From Neoaquamicrobium sediminum (GTDB lineage Bacteria; Pseudomonadota; Alphaproteobacteria; Rhizobiales; Rhizobiaceae), in assembly GCF_013240295.1 (NCBI RefSeq), contig NZ_JABETK010000001.1:2108001-2172000 (forward strand): DNA of 64,000 nucleotides. The letters are read 5' to 3'. Numbering within the stretch: position 1 is the first letter of the stretch; every line of letters starts with the position of its first letter. The notes under the pieces were generated by a model. That model searched no databases and was not told where the DNA came from. It saw only the letters and a program-made list of their open reading frames with translations. Positions 45,501 to 55,964 of the stretch are shown piece after piece. Both the position numbers and the translations under genes were made by a program.

Positions 45501-46123
45501 GGACGAACGCCATCTACACAAGCAAGGGCAGCTACGTCTTCATGATCGAAGGATTGGAAGACCTTGGCTCGCTCGATGATCTAAAGCCGCAGATCGTCCA
45601 AGCGGCACATCAGGCGATTAATCGAACCCTCGATCGTGCGCGAACCGCATCGGCGCGCGAGATCCGAAAACAAGTGAATTTCCCCGCTGCGTATCTTCAG
45701 GGTGAGGATAGTCGACTCAGTGTGACGCAGCGCGCGAGCAGCAGCCGCCTCGAAGGCGTCATCACGGGCCGCAGGCGCGCGACATCCCTTGCGCGCTTCG
45801 TCGTCGGCAGCAGTCGGGGGAAGGGCGTCAGCGTCAAGGTCAAGCCTGACAAGGTCGAGACGATGAAACGCGCCTTCCTGATGAAGCTGCGCGCCGGAAA
45901 CGCCAGCATCGACACCAAGAGCAACCTTGGGCTGGCCGTTCGCACCCGTGACGGGAAGAAGCCGAGCGCCGCCTACAAGCCGGTCAAGATCGGGGAGAAC
46001 CTGTATCTGCTCTACGGCCCCTCGGTCGATCAGGTGTTCAGAACGGTTCGCGAGGACGTTGCGAAGGACACCCAGGAGTTCCTGAACCGTGAGTTCAACC
46101 GACTATTGGACCTGAGACTATGA
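45497..46123 (+). CDS. Minor tail protein Z (gpZ-like)
   Basis: Protein of 208 residues in the lambda Z position, a minor tail protein needed for correct tail length/joining. Recognisable minor-tail-Z pattern: ALNRTLDRARTASAREIRKQ-type helix (INRTLDRARTASAREIRKQV), NFPAAYLQGEDSRLSVTQRA, and YGPSVDQVFRTVREDVAKD with a long C-terminal helix. Overlaps by 4 bp with both neighbours, indicating translational coupling. Confidence 0.75.
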   Translation: MRTNAIYTSKGSYVFMIEGLEDLGSLDDLKPQIVQAAHQAINRTLDRARTASAREIRKQVNFPAAYLQGEDSRLSVTQRASSSRLEGVITGRRRATSLARFVVGSSRGKGVSVKVKPDKVETMKRAFLMKLRAGNASIDTKSNLGLAVRTRDGKKPSAAYKPVKIGENLYLLYGPSVDQVFRTVREDVAKDTQEFLNREFNRLLDLRL

Positions 46124-46614
46124 GTGAACCGCACGTAGACCCGTTTCGCCTGCGAGTCTTGAAAGCGTTGAGCGGCGTCCTTGAAGAGGTCGCCTACGAC
46201 GGTGGCACTATGGCGGGCAAGTCGTTCCGTGGCCGAATGCTCTACAGCGATGACGATCCGCTCCCCATGCTTTCAGTGCTTGAGCCACCGATCCCGCTCG
46301 ACGTGCTGTTCAGCAAGGGCGACAACCCGAACTCGACGGGCATGTGGGAACTGCTCGTTCAAGGCTTCGTCAAGGACGACCCGGAAAACCCTACCGACCC
46401 CGCCCATCACCTGATGGCGACCACGAAGGCACGACTGGTTCAGGAAAAGCGCCGGGATCGCGGCATGAACATCTTTGGCATGGGAGGCCGGGTGGTCGAA
46501 ATGTTCATCGGGCAAGGTTCGGTACGGCCCGCCGATGACGTCTCGCACCGGGCGTTCTTCTGGCTCACGCTGACTCTGCGCCTCGTTGAGAACCTTGAGG
46601 ATGCCTACGAGTAG
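46120..46614 (+). CDS. Tail terminator-like protein (gpU position)
   Basis: Protein of 164 residues, by position the tail terminator that caps the tube at the head-proximal end. It contains VDPFRLRVLKALSGVLEEVA, MLSVLEPPIPLDVLFSKG, WELLVQGFVKDDPENPTDPA, and a beta-rich SHRAFFWLTLTLRLVENLED. The gpU-type mixed alpha/beta layout fits. Overlaps the Z gene by 4 bp. A 167-bp gap with element D separates it from the tail tube. Confidence 0.7.
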   Translation: MSEPHVDPFRLRVLKALSGVLEEVAYDGGTMAGKSFRGRMLYSDDDPLPMLSVLEPPIPLDVLFSKGDNPNSTGMWELLVQGFVKDDPENPTDPAHHLMATTKARLVQEKRRDRGMNIFGMGGRVVEMFIGQGSVRPADDVSHRAFFWLTLTLRLVENLEDAYE

Positions 46615-46623
46615 CTATGGTTA

Positions 46624-46668
46624 ACATTTCAACTGTGTGTTATCAAAACCATGTCTAAGTTGAAATAG
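46624..46668 (+). promoter_or_regulatory. Intergenic element D before the tail tube gene
   Basis: A perfect 9-bp inverted repeat, ATTTCAACT (46626-46634) and AGTTGAAAT (46658-46666), flanks TGTTATCAAAACCATG. Element E before the tape measure shares TGTTATCA and ACCA at the same place. This is the best-formed member of the family and is likely a regulator-bound promoter of the tail operon. Confidence 0.6.
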
Positions 46669-46781
46669 CGAGGCGAACGGACGTTGCGACCTTTGAGGGC
46701 GCTCACCTGTACCCACAGTGTCAACCTCTTGGTGCCAACACGTAAGCAAAGTGGAAATAGACGGCCTAAAGGAGAAACCCA

Positions 46782-47551
46782 ATGGCGAACAACTATACCC
46801 TCGGTCGTGGCGAGCTTTGGTTCGCCCCGTTTATCCAGAACACGCAGACCCCTCGTGGCGAGCGCTACATCGGCAACTCCCCGAGCTTTCCATCACGGTC
46901 GAAACGGAAAACCTCGACCACTACAATTCGGATCGCGGCGTTCGCGAGAAGGACGAGTCGATTGCGTTGCAGACTGATCGCAATGGCTCCTTCACCACGG
47001 ACAACGTCGATCCCGAGAACCTGGCACTGTTCTTCTTCGGCTCCACCACGGCGCTCACGGATGCAGGCGGCACCGTCGAAGGCGAAGCCATCGGCCCGGT
47101 CGAGGTCGGCCTTACCTATCAGCTTGGCGTGAGTGCCAATAACCCGGCAGGCGTCCGCAACGTCAGCGCTGTGGCGGTGACTGATGGCGATGCGACCACT
47201 TACGTCCTCGACACAGACTACGCCCTCGACGCCGAGCTTGGGCGCATTACGATCCTGGCGGGCGGCGCAATCACGGACGAAGCCGCACTGGAAGCCGACT
47301 ACACGACCGAGGCGAGCACCCGTGAACGCATCGTGTCGGGCTCCCAGGCTATCGAGGGTCAGCTTCGCTACATCTCCTACAACCCGGCAGGCAAGCAGTT
47401 CGACTACCTCCTGCCGTGGGTGAAGATCACGCCCAACGGCGACTTCGCCCTCAAGGGCGACGAGTGGCAGACCATCCCGTTCAGCGTCGAAGTCCTCAAG
47501 AAGGGCAACATGCAGGCCGTCTACATCGACGGTCGCCCGATGATCGCCTGA
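46782..47551 (+). CDS. Major tail tube protein (gpV-like; one frameshift as read)
   Basis: Subunit of the tail tube, 256 residues once the frame is restored. The first part is MANNYTLGRGELWFAPFIQN; after a break at about 46882, repaired by one C in CCCC to read NSPELSITVE, it continues TENLDHYNSDRGVREKDESI, FFFGSTTALTDAGGTVEGEA and EALEADYTTEASTRERIVSG, ending LKKGNMQAVYIDGRPMIA. The NLDHYNSDRG and low-complexity beta pattern are typical of phage tail tubes. An independent start at 46718 in the second frame is rejected. Confidence 0.8.
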
Positions 47552-47581
47552 CGACCACCCGGCCATTAGAAGGAGAACATA

Positions 47582-47986
47582 ATGGCGCTCAAAGGCTATC
47601 GCCTTCCGACTCTCGATGTGGAGCTTCCGGGTGGGGACTCGTTCCCCGTTCGGGGGCTCTCCCTCCCTGACATCACGTTCCTCGTCAGCCGCCACGGCGA
47701 CACGATGCGAACACTGTTCGACAGATACAGCGGCGACGAGACCATAGCGATTAGCGACCTCGCCAGCGTCGGCACGTCGATCCTTGAAACCGCCCCGACC
47801 TTGGCGGCGGAAATCGTCGCTGTCGCGGCGGACGAACCCGACGAAATGGAAACCATCATGAGGTTGCCATTCCCGGTTCAGGTCGACGCGCTTGAGAAGG
47901 TCGGGAAACTTACTTTCGACACGGCAGGTGGACCAAAAAAGTGGTCGAGACCGTCATCCGGGTCTTCCGAGGGATCAGCGACATGA
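47582..47986 (+). CDS. Tail assembly chaperone, short form (gpG-like)
   Basis: Protein of 134 residues placed between tail tube and tape measure, where lambda has gpG. It begins MALKGYRLPTLDVELPGGDS, with DITFLVSRHGDTMRTLFDRY and a helix-rich FPVQVDALEKVGKLTFD. As read it ends GGPKKWSRPSSGSSEGSAT. The zero frame here has a slip site A AAA AAG at 47935-47941 and the -1 frame continues coherently (see the following two entries), as in lambda G/GT. Tail assembly chaperones bind the tape measure during tail formation. Confidence 0.75.
   Translation: MALKGYRLPTLDVELPGGDSFPVRGLSLPDITFLVSRHGDTMRTLFDRYSGDETIAISDLASVGTSILETAPTLAAEIVAVAADEPDEMETIMRLPFPVQVDALEKVGKLTFDTAGGPKKWSRPSSGSSEGSAT
47935..47941 (+). 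promoter_or_regulatory. Candidate -1 ribosomal frameshift site (A AAA AAG)
   Basis: The heptamer A AAA AAG is in the correct phase (CCA AAA AAG), 15 codons before the gpG stop. Slipping -1 gives PKKVVETVIRVFRGISDMTA, which is plainly coding and leads towards the T-like segment. This mirrors lambda G/GT and other phages. The alternative is a missing A in a seven-A run, like the other homopolymer gaps in this assembly. Confidence 0.55.
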
Positions 47987-48245
47987 CAGCCGATCTACGG
48001 ACCTCGAAGGCTGGCTCCTTGGTGTCAGGCGGCAAGTAAGCCTCCTGCGCTCCGAAGGCCACATCAATGTCGACGAATACCCGGTCGGCATGGTGTGGGT
48101 CGAAGCGGGATTGGTCGTCCAGCGCATCAACCGCATGGAAGCGACCCGAGCCCTCCTGCTTCGAGATGCGGTCTCGGCTGTGATCACCAAGAAGGCTCAG
48201 AACAAATTCAAGGAAACAATCGACAAGTTGAACGCCGAAGACTAG
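47983..48245 (+). CDS. T-like extension of the tail assembly chaperone (gpGT) or separate small gene
   Basis: Region downstream of the slip site. In the -1 frame it starts MTADL, then a further one-base gap (an extra G in CGGAC at about 47999) leads to RDLEGWLLGVRRQVSLLRSE, GMVWVEAGLVVQRINRMEAT and RALLLRDAVSAVITKKAQNK, stopping at 48245. With both gaps filled, 47582-48245 is a single 221-residue open frame, exactly a gpGT-like fusion. As the sequence stands, no start codon gives the T part on its own before position 48090, so it is expressed only through frameshift or a corrected base. Function: chaperone loading tail tube protein on the tape measure. Confidence 0.55.
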
Positions 48246-48250
48246 CTCGG

Positions 48251-48290
48251 CTTTCAACCCTATGTTATCAAGACCACTAATGGTTGACAT
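48251..48290 (+). promoter_or_regulatory. Intergenic element E before tape measure
   Basis: TCAACC (48254-48259) and GGTTGA (48282-48287) form inverted arms 22 bp apart around TATGTTATCAAGACCACT, sharing TGTTATCA and ACCA with element D. The gap is only 60 bp, so the site serves the tape measure directly. Confidence 0.55.
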
Positions 48291-48305
48291 GAGGCGGGCG
48301 AGAGG

Positions 48306-51300
48306 ATGGCCGACAGAGACGTCAAGCTCATCATTCGAGCAAAGAACGAAGCCACCCGCGCCATTGACTCGGTTTCCGACGCTCTCAAGGAACTGAACAA
48401 GTCGCAGGAGGACACGGGCCGTTCCGCCTCGAAGGCGGACGGTCTCCTTAGCGAACTCGGCTCGGAGTTCTCGCGGCTCAACAAGGAAATCGCGGGACTC
48501 AACGCCCTGTCGAAGGTGGCGGGCGAACTCGGCAAAGTCGAGAAGGCCGTGTCGGGCTTGAGTCCGACCTGCGCCGGTCAGCGGGCGAGTTCGCCAAATA
48601 CGCCCGTGAGGCAGAGAAGGCGACTACGAACACGGCGCGGCTCAAGGGCCAGACGGATCAGTTTCGTCAGTCTGTCGAGCGTGAAGAAGCGGCCCTTCGC
48701 TCGCGCCGCGAAGAGCGCCGCAAAGCTAACGCCGAGCTTCGCAAGTCAGAGACGGCCTACCGCCGCCTGCAAGCCGCAATGGCAAAGCAGAAGGGTGGAC
48801 CTTCGGCGGCGGCACGATCGGCGGAAGCGTTCCTCGCTGCCGATGTGGAAAAGGCTCGCGCCGCAGCCGAGCGGGCCTCAGCCGCGTTCGAGAAACAGGG
48901 CACAGTGGTCCGCAGCGCCAAGGGCGCGCTTAAGGAACATAGCGCCGAGGTCCGCCGCTCGGAGGCCGAGCAGGAGCGCCTTGGCAATGCGACCCGCCAA
49001 GCGGCGGCAGAGACGCAACGCAACCGTACCGCCCTTGCGCAGTCGCGCACCGTGCTTGGTGAAATCAGGACCGCAGCGACCGGCGCTGCTCAGTCGCTCG
49101 GTGGCGTAGCCGTTTCGCAGCGCGAGATTACCGAGGCTTCCCGGCAGACCGCAGCCACACTCGGCGCGGTCGGGGCCGAACTGGCGGCAATGAAACGGTT
49201 CTCGGACGGGGGCGGCGGCTTCACCAATCCGCAGACCGCCGAAGCGATCCGCAGGCAGCGCGAAGAAGTCGACAAGGCTCGCGCGTCCTACGAGGTTCTT
49301 GAGGCCCGCGCTCAGCGCCTCGCGGCGGCGCAGCGGCGCATTGGAGCCCCGACCCGCACCGCAGCAGCCGCGCAGCGTGAAGCTGCCGAGGCTGCTCGCG
49401 TGGCAAAGGAAGAAATGGAACGGCAGATCGCCGTTCTGAACCGGATGCCGGGGGCCATCAACCGCGTTCGTGGCCTGCGAGGCATCTTCTCAGGCTTCTA
49501 CGGCGAGTCGCGTCAGGCGATGTCGGTGTTCCAGCGTATGCGTGGCGAGATCCTGTCGCTCGCCACCGCCTATGCGGGCCTTTACGGGACGATCCAGAAT
49601 ATCGGCGGCGTCATCACCGCGTACCAGTCACTTGAGGCCGCTCAGAACCGCCTCGGCGCTGTCTTTAATCAGAACGACACGGCAGTTCGCAACGAACTGT
49701 CCTGGCTCGAACGGCAGGCCGCGCGCCTCGGCATTTCGTTCGACACGCTCTCTAACCAATATTCCAAGTTTGCCGTGGCAGCGCGAGCGGCCAATTTCGA
49801 GTCCGAGGCGACCCGTAAAGTCTTCCTTTCCGTGGCCGAGGCTGGCCGCGTGAACAAGTTGTCGCTCGAACAGATGAGCGGCATCTTCCTCGCGCTCGAA
49901 CAGATGATTTCGAAGGGGAAGGTGCAGTCGGAAGAACTGCGCAGGCAGTTGGGCGACCGCCTCCCCGGTGCCTTCAACATCATGGCAAAGGCCCTCGGCG
50001 TCACAACCGCCGAACTCGACAACATGATGAAGAAGGGGAGGTACTGGCGAACCAGTCCACCCTTATCAAGTTTGCCGACGAACTGGACGACCGCTTCGGC
50101 GGACAGCTTGGGGCCTCGCTCAAGTCGACGACCACGCTTATCGGGCAGTTCACGAACGAGCTTTTCCAGGCACAGCTTCGCGTTGCCCGTGGCGGCTTCA
50201 TCGAGTCCCTTAACGTTGCCCTCGCCAATCTGAACCAGTGGTTCCGCTCCCGTGAAGGGCGCGACTTCTTTCTGTCGCTCGGGTCTGCCCTCGGCAAGTT
50301 CGTGACGGTGCTTGCAGAGGTTCCCAAGTATTTCGGGCTCATCAGTTTCGCCGTGAAGGCGTTCATTGGCCTCAAGCTCGCACAATCGTTCCTGCAACTG
50401 ACTGGCGGGCTGCGCGGGGCGAACGGCGCACTCGTTACCCTCGGCGGTACGCTTGCCACCGTGCGCGGCGGTTTCTCGACCTTTGGAACGACCCTGACGC
50501 GGATCACCGCGACCCTTGGAACTGCCAGCACCGCAGCGATGTCGTTGACCCGGATCATCCGCCTGCTTGGTGCGGCGATCATGCGTGTCCCCATGCTCGC
50601 ACTGTTCTCGGTCGCGGCCTACGCCATCACCGAGCTTCTGACCGGATGGGCTGGCGGGATCGACGACGCGACGAGTGCCCTCGACGAACATGAACGCCTC
50701 CTTCAGGAGGTCATCAGCGCCTATGAGGTCGCCAAGGACAAGACCGAAGATTGGGCCAAGGCGGTCAAGAGCGGCACGTCGACGCAAATTCGAGCGGCGC
50801 TCGTGCAACTGCGCTCGGAACTCAAGACCGAGATCGACAAGGTCACGCAAACCATTGAAGACGCGATGGCTGGCCCGACCTGGCTCTCAAATGCCGGTCC
50901 CGCCTTCCGCCTCACCGGAGCGTCGAAGGAACAGGTGGAAAGCCTCAAGCGCCTGGCCGATGGCCTGCGCAACGGCGCTGTCGATTTGGACGTATTCCGT
51001 CGATCCGTCGACGACATCGGAAAGCGCACGAACAGCAAGATCGTCCTCGAACTGGCTCAGCAGTTCTTGGAAGCGGCGGACAAGATCGGCCAACTCAAGG
51101 ACGCCAGTGATCAGAGTGAGGCCGCGCTTCGGCTTCTTAGCGGGGTGGCAAGCGAAGCTGACGAGGAAATCCTCGGCCTCAACGCCGCTGCGAACGAATC
51201 CGCCGACGCTTTGGGTGGGGCAACGGACTCCGTCAACGGCTACGCCGAGGCCCTGAATAAGGTGAAGGGGATGATCCCCGAGCTTGCCGACGAGATGTCG

Positions 51301-53046
51301 AAGCTCGCCGACATCGCCAAGCTCGATGAAGCCTACGCCGCCATGATGAAGAACGCCCGCACTATGGGCGAAATCATGCAGGCGAACCAGTGGTACGCTC
51401 GCGCCCGTGGCTCGATCAATGAGCGCTACACGAACTACGAGGCCGTCTATACCGGCCAGCGCGGAACGCCGCAGGGCGCGGAAATGGAACGCCTTGTCTC
51501 GGCGACGATCCGCCTCGCCGAGCAGATGGGCCTTAGCGCCAAGGACTTGCTCACTGCAATGTCTTACGAGACGGGCGGCACGTTTGACCCGTGGAAGGCG
51601 GGTCCGACAACGCAGTGGGGTCAGCACCGTGGCCTGATCCAGTGGGGCGAGCCGCAGGCCGCGCAATATGGCGTCAGTGCCACCACATCTATCGAGGATC
51701 AGATTCGCGCAGTCGGAAAGTACCTGACTGACGCGGGCGTGAAGGCGGGCGACGGGCTCCTGCAAATCTACGCCGCCATCAACGCCGGTAGTGCGAGCAA
51801 GATCAACGCCTCAGACGCGAACAATGGTGGCGCGCCGGGGACGGTACTCGACAAGGTCAGCGGTCAGATGGGCGGGCATCAGGCGCGCGCCGACGGCCTC
51901 CTTGCGGCCTACGGTGGCCTCGTCGAGAAGACTAAGGAACTCGTCCAGAACGAGCAGAAGGCGAACGAGGAACGGGTCAAGGGCGAGGAAGCTACCGCAA
52001 AGCTCCTTGCCGACACTGAGTTCCAGATCGCGCAGCAGCAGTTGATCGCCGAGGGCAAGAACCGCGAAGCCACGATCGAGGAAGCGATCCGGCGCGCGAA
52101 GGAGCAGAACAAGAACCTCACCGCCGAGCAGATTGCAGCGATCACCGAGGCGACTGGCAAGCTGTGGGACATGCAGAACGCGACGGCGGGCGTCGAAGCC
52201 GCAGAGAAGCGCGTCAACGACCTGTATCAGCTTCGCCAGGAGCTTATGCAGCAGATCGAGTATTTTCAGGGGCAGGGTGAACTTGGGAAGGCGGACGCCC
52301 TCAAGTCGCAACTCGAAAACGTCAACGCGGAACTCGAAGCAGCCATCGCCAAAGCCATTGAAATGTGGCGCGCCATCGGCGGGCCGCAGGCTGATCTTGC
52401 GATTGCCAAGCTGAACACCACGAAGATGGGAATCGCAGATGTCGGCAAAGAGGCCGTCATCAGTGGCAAGCAGATTGCCGAGCGGTTTGCCAGTGTGCTC
52501 ACCAACGCGCTCAAGTCCATGGCGCAGGCTATCGCCGAGGGCAAGGATGCGTGGGAGGCGTTCTCGACGGCCTTCCTGCAAGGCATCGCCGAGATGCTGA
52601 TCGAAATCGGCGAACTGATCCTCAAGCAAGCGATCCTGAATGCGCTACAGGGCTTCTTTGGCGGCTTCGGTGGCGGCGGCGGCGGACTCCTCGGCGGGCT
52701 CCTGCGTCACGATGGCGGTCGCGTGGGCGCTGGCGGGCACACCCGCGCCGTTTCGCCTGCTTGGTTCGCGGGGGCCATGCGTCTGCATGAGGGCGGTGTC
52801 GCCGGTCTGCGCCCCAACGAAGTTCCGGCGATCCTCGAAAAGGGCGAGGTCGTGGACCCCGGCGACGGGTCGATCTTCCGCAAGATGTTCGGCGGTGAGC
52901 AGCAGCCTCCGACTGTGAAGGTGGTCAACACTTTCGACAGCGCCGACGTGCTCAGCGAGGGACTGAACAGCCCGGTTGGCGAGCAGGCGTTCATCAACGT
53001 GGTCAAGCGCAATGCGGGCAAGGTCCGCCAGATTCTCGGGCAGTAG
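48306..53046 (+). CDS. Tail tape measure protein with lysozyme-like domain (two frameshifts as read)
   Basis: Sets tail length and probably enters the cell envelope during infection. With frames joined at about 48563 and 50039 (GGGG run) it is 1580 residues. The N-terminal third is coiled coil (KELNKSQEDTGRSASKADGL, AAAERASAAFEKQGTVVRSA); a tape-measure N domain appears as FSGFYGESRQAMSVFQRMRG and TFDTLSNQYSKFAVAARAAN-type residues; hydrophobic stretches lie near FGLISFAVKAFIGLKLAQSF and IIRLLGAAIMRVPMLALFSV. Around residue 1085 a tail-lysozyme domain is seen (DLLTAMSYETGGTFDPWKAG, HRGLIQWGEPQAAQYG). The C-terminus has a Gly-rich patch and tube-binding end. The frame breaks are homopolymer-type. 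Confidence 0.88.
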
Positions 53047-53047
53047 G

Positions 53048-55131
53048 ATGGTCGTCAGCACCCAAATCCCCTACCGCCAGTATATCGAATGGGCGGTCAA
53101 CGACAGCCTCGGCGATTTCGCCGGGGTGAGCCTCATCTATGGAGACGGACGCTTTGTCGCCACTGCGCACGGGGATGAGCCGCGCGTTGTTTCATCATTG
53201 ACGGGACTGAATTGGGCGGATGCACTCACGGGTTCGAGCATCCGGGCAATCGCCTACGGCGACGGCAAATACGTTGCCTTCCACAGCCCCTCGCGGCGGG
53301 TTTGGGTTTCTTCCGATCTGGTGAACTGGTCGTGGAACCTGAGCCCCGACGAGTCCGGGACGTGGCGGGAACTGACGTATGGCGATGGCATGTTCGTGGC
53401 TGTCAAGCAGGATGGCGACGAGCGCATCGTAACTTCACCGGATGGTGAGAACTGGACCCCCGTGTCGCGCCGGGGGACAGCAATTGGTCGGCAGTCGCCT
53501 ACGGAAATGGCCTCTTCGTCGCTGTCGCGTTTGCGGGCGACGACCGGATCATGACCTCGCCTGATGGCGTCAACTGGACACTGCGTAGCGCACCCGCGAA
53601 CCGATCCTGGCGGGCCATTGTCTTCGCTGACGGCCTCTTCGTTGCTTCCGGCGTTGGGGGTGTCGCGACCTCCCCGGATGGGATCAACTGGATCGACTAT
53701 CCGGTGGGAGGTTTGCAGAGGTGGGAATCCGTAGCCTACGGGGATGGCTGGTATGTCGCCGTGGGCGTGAACGGTCTCAACAACCTTCTTACCTCTCGCG
53801 ACGGCGTCACATGGACCGTCTCGTCCGCCCCTGAGCCCAACGAATGGACCGACATCGTCTTCGGCAGCGGTCGGTTCCTTGCTATCGGTAGGCAGGGCGA
53901 CAACCGCGTGATGATAGGGACGCCCCGCTCGGGCATTGGCGATGAGCCGGTGTTTCTGCCGCTCTCACCGAATTGGGCGCAACCGCTCCGAGAATCTTAC
54001 GAGTTCAAGACCGACATCATCACATCATGGGATGGTAAGGAACAGCGGCGCGCTGTCCGCTTCAACCCGCGTATCGAGATCGACTTCCTCGCCCACCTGC
54101 ACGGCTGGACCAAAAGCCAACTCGATCAGTTCATGGCCGCGCGACAGCCTCGCGAAACTTGGTTGCCACGGTTCGTCCAGTTCGCAACGAGCACGATTTC
54201 CATGCCGCCCGAGGCCACGGTGCTCGCGGTGTCTGGTGACACGTCCTGGCTCACGCCGGGAATGACGGTGGCCCTCTACGACGGCAGGGGGAAGCTCGAG
54301 TCCCGTGTCGTGGCATCGGTCGGGGCCGGAACAATCTCGTTCACCGGCGAGTCTATGACTGAGTTCCCCATCGGGAGCCGGATCAGCCCCGTCTATCGGG
54401 GCCGCATACAGGTGACGCCGAAGGTTGAAAGGCTGACCAACGACATCGCCACGATGCGGGTGCAATTCTCGGTCGACCCCGGATCATTCACCTACGTGCC
54501 TGCGCCGGGAGACAGCTTCGTGGATTTCCGCGAGGCGTTCATGCGTGGCCCGAATTGGGGTGGCGGCGTCACTCTTGATCATGTCTGGCCGCGTGAAACC
54601 GTGGACTACGAGTTCGGCAGAGTCGAGCATTTCGTCCCCTATGATTTTCCCTCGCGGATCACGCGGATGAACTTCGTGGGGCGAGACAAGGACGACGTGA
54701 AATCGGCTATCGACTTCTTCTGGCGTCACCGTGGCCGGTGGAAAGAGTTCGTCATGCCGACGTGGGAGAACGACGTTCCCTACGCCTTCATCGCGGCAGG
54801 TTCGCGCTCGATCCTAGTCGACGGGACGGACTTCGGCGCGGCCTACGCTGACAGCACCGTCTATCGCCGCATCGTCCTTCGCCTGGCTGACGGTACGTTC
54901 CATCACCGAGCCGTCGATTTCGTCGATGTCCTCCAAGACACCGACACGTCGGTCCTCTGGACGACCGAAGACCTGCCAACGCTGAGCCTCACGCCATCGA
55001 CGATGTTCGGCATCTCGTGGGGCCTCGTGAGCCGCCTCGCCAGTGACCGCCTCGACATCGATTGGCTCACGGACTCGGTGGCTCAATTCAGCCTGACCTT
55101 TCAATCTTTGGAGAACTTCGACATCCAATGA
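53048..55131 (+). CDS. Distal tail protein with N-terminal seven-bladed propeller (frameshifted as read)
   Basis: Tail-tip protein of 694 residues after adding one C in ACCCCCGTG (about 53460). Residues 1-300 hold seven tandem repeats of the form W..(A/V)YGDG.FVAV....TSPDGVNWT (for example YGDGMFVAVKQDGDERIVTS and VAYGNGLFVAVAFAGDDRIM), an Asp-box-like pattern, enough for one seven-bladed propeller. The rest is a distal-tail-type domain, SYEFKTDIITSWDGKEQRRA to MRVQFSVDPGSFTY, ending TDSVAQFSLTFQSLENFDIQ. By position it equals lambda M or a DUF2460-like protein. The propeller is an unusual fusion and may bind sugars on the host surface. Stop overlaps the next ATG. Confidence 0.75.
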
Positions 55132-55958
55132 GCTTTCAGCCGATCGAAGAGTCGCAGGAACGGGGCGCGCCGGTTGAACTCTATGAGTTCATCTACGGGT
55201 CGACCTCGGGCGCGCGCTATCACTACACGAACGCAGATCAAAACATCTCGTTCGGCGGGGCCACATATAAGGCCATTGCCATCGACCGCGACACCTATAG
55301 CGCGGCGGGAAAGACTGACCGTCATTCGGTAAACATCCGCCTCCCCGTGACGGCGGACTTGGCCTACCTGTTCACGTCGTATCCCCCGACGCAACCCGTC
55401 GTCGTGATCATCCGACAAGGGCATCTGACCGACAACGAGGCGGACTTCATTGCCGTCTGGACGGGGCGCTGCCTGTCGGCGGCGAAAGAGGGGAACGAGC
55501 AGGTGTTGACCTGTGAGTCAACCATTGTGTCGCTCAAGCGCCCCGGCCTTCGCCGCAACTATCAGTTCGCGTGTCCCTACGTGCTCTACGGCGAGGGATG
55601 TTTCGCCAACAAGGCTGCGGCGACCAGCAACGCGACCGTTGTCGAGTTCAGCAACGGCAAGCTCACACTCGATACGAACTGGTGGGGCGAGGATGACCCG
55701 CAGGACTACGCGGGCGGCATGATTCAGTGGAACACCGACAAGGGGCTTGAGGCGCGCACGATCCTGACCGTCGACGAGGAAGGGCGGATGAGCCTGATCG
55801 GGCCGCTGCGCGACATCGTCACTGGCGAGGTCATTCAGGTCATCAAGGGCTGCAATCACCGAATGGATGGGTGCCGCAAGCACAACAACATCCAGAACTT
55901 CGGGGGCCAGCCGTGGATACCGCTCAAGAACCCCGTCAAATACCATCCGTTCTGGTGA
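55128..55958 (+). CDS. Tail hub protein, BR0599/DUF2163 type (gpL position)
   Basis: Protein of 276 residues. N-terminal half matches DUF2163 (PVELYEFIYGSTSGARYHYT, FTSYPPTQPVVVIIRQGHLT), and the C-terminal half the phage BR0599 domain: NYQFACPYVLYGEGCF and CNHRMDGCRKHNNIQNFGGQ with PWIPLKNP. Four cysteines, C149, C158, C242 and C249, are arranged like those holding a [4Fe-4S] cluster in lambda gpL and in gene-transfer-agent hub proteins. Overlap with the upstream gene is an ATGA. It links the tail tube end to the tip protein. Confidence 0.82.
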   Translation: MSFQPIEESQERGAPVELYEFIYGSTSGARYHYTNADQNISFGGATYKAIAIDRDTYSAAGKTDRHSVNIRLPVTADLAYLFTSYPPTQPVVVIIRQGHLTDNEADFIAVWTGRCLSAAKEGNEQVLTCESTIVSLKRPGLRRNYQFACPYVLYGEGCFANKAAATSNATVVEFSNGKLTLDTNWWGEDDPQDYAGGMIQWNTDKGLEARTILTVDEEGRMSLIGPLRDIVTGEVIQVIKGCNHRMDGCRKHNNIQNFGGQPWIPLKNPVKYHPFW

Positions 55959-55964
55959 TCCGAA

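Noticed and set aside
46718..47551. Tail tube gene starting at 46718
   Set aside because: Its first 50 residues are non-coding in style; MANNYTLGRGELWFAP at 46782 with GGAG upstream is clearly the start before the frame break.
48779..50233. Separate gene beginning in the tape measure middle part
   Set aside because: It begins in the coiled-coil region and joins to the upstream frame by adding one base; there is no ribosome site at its first ATG.
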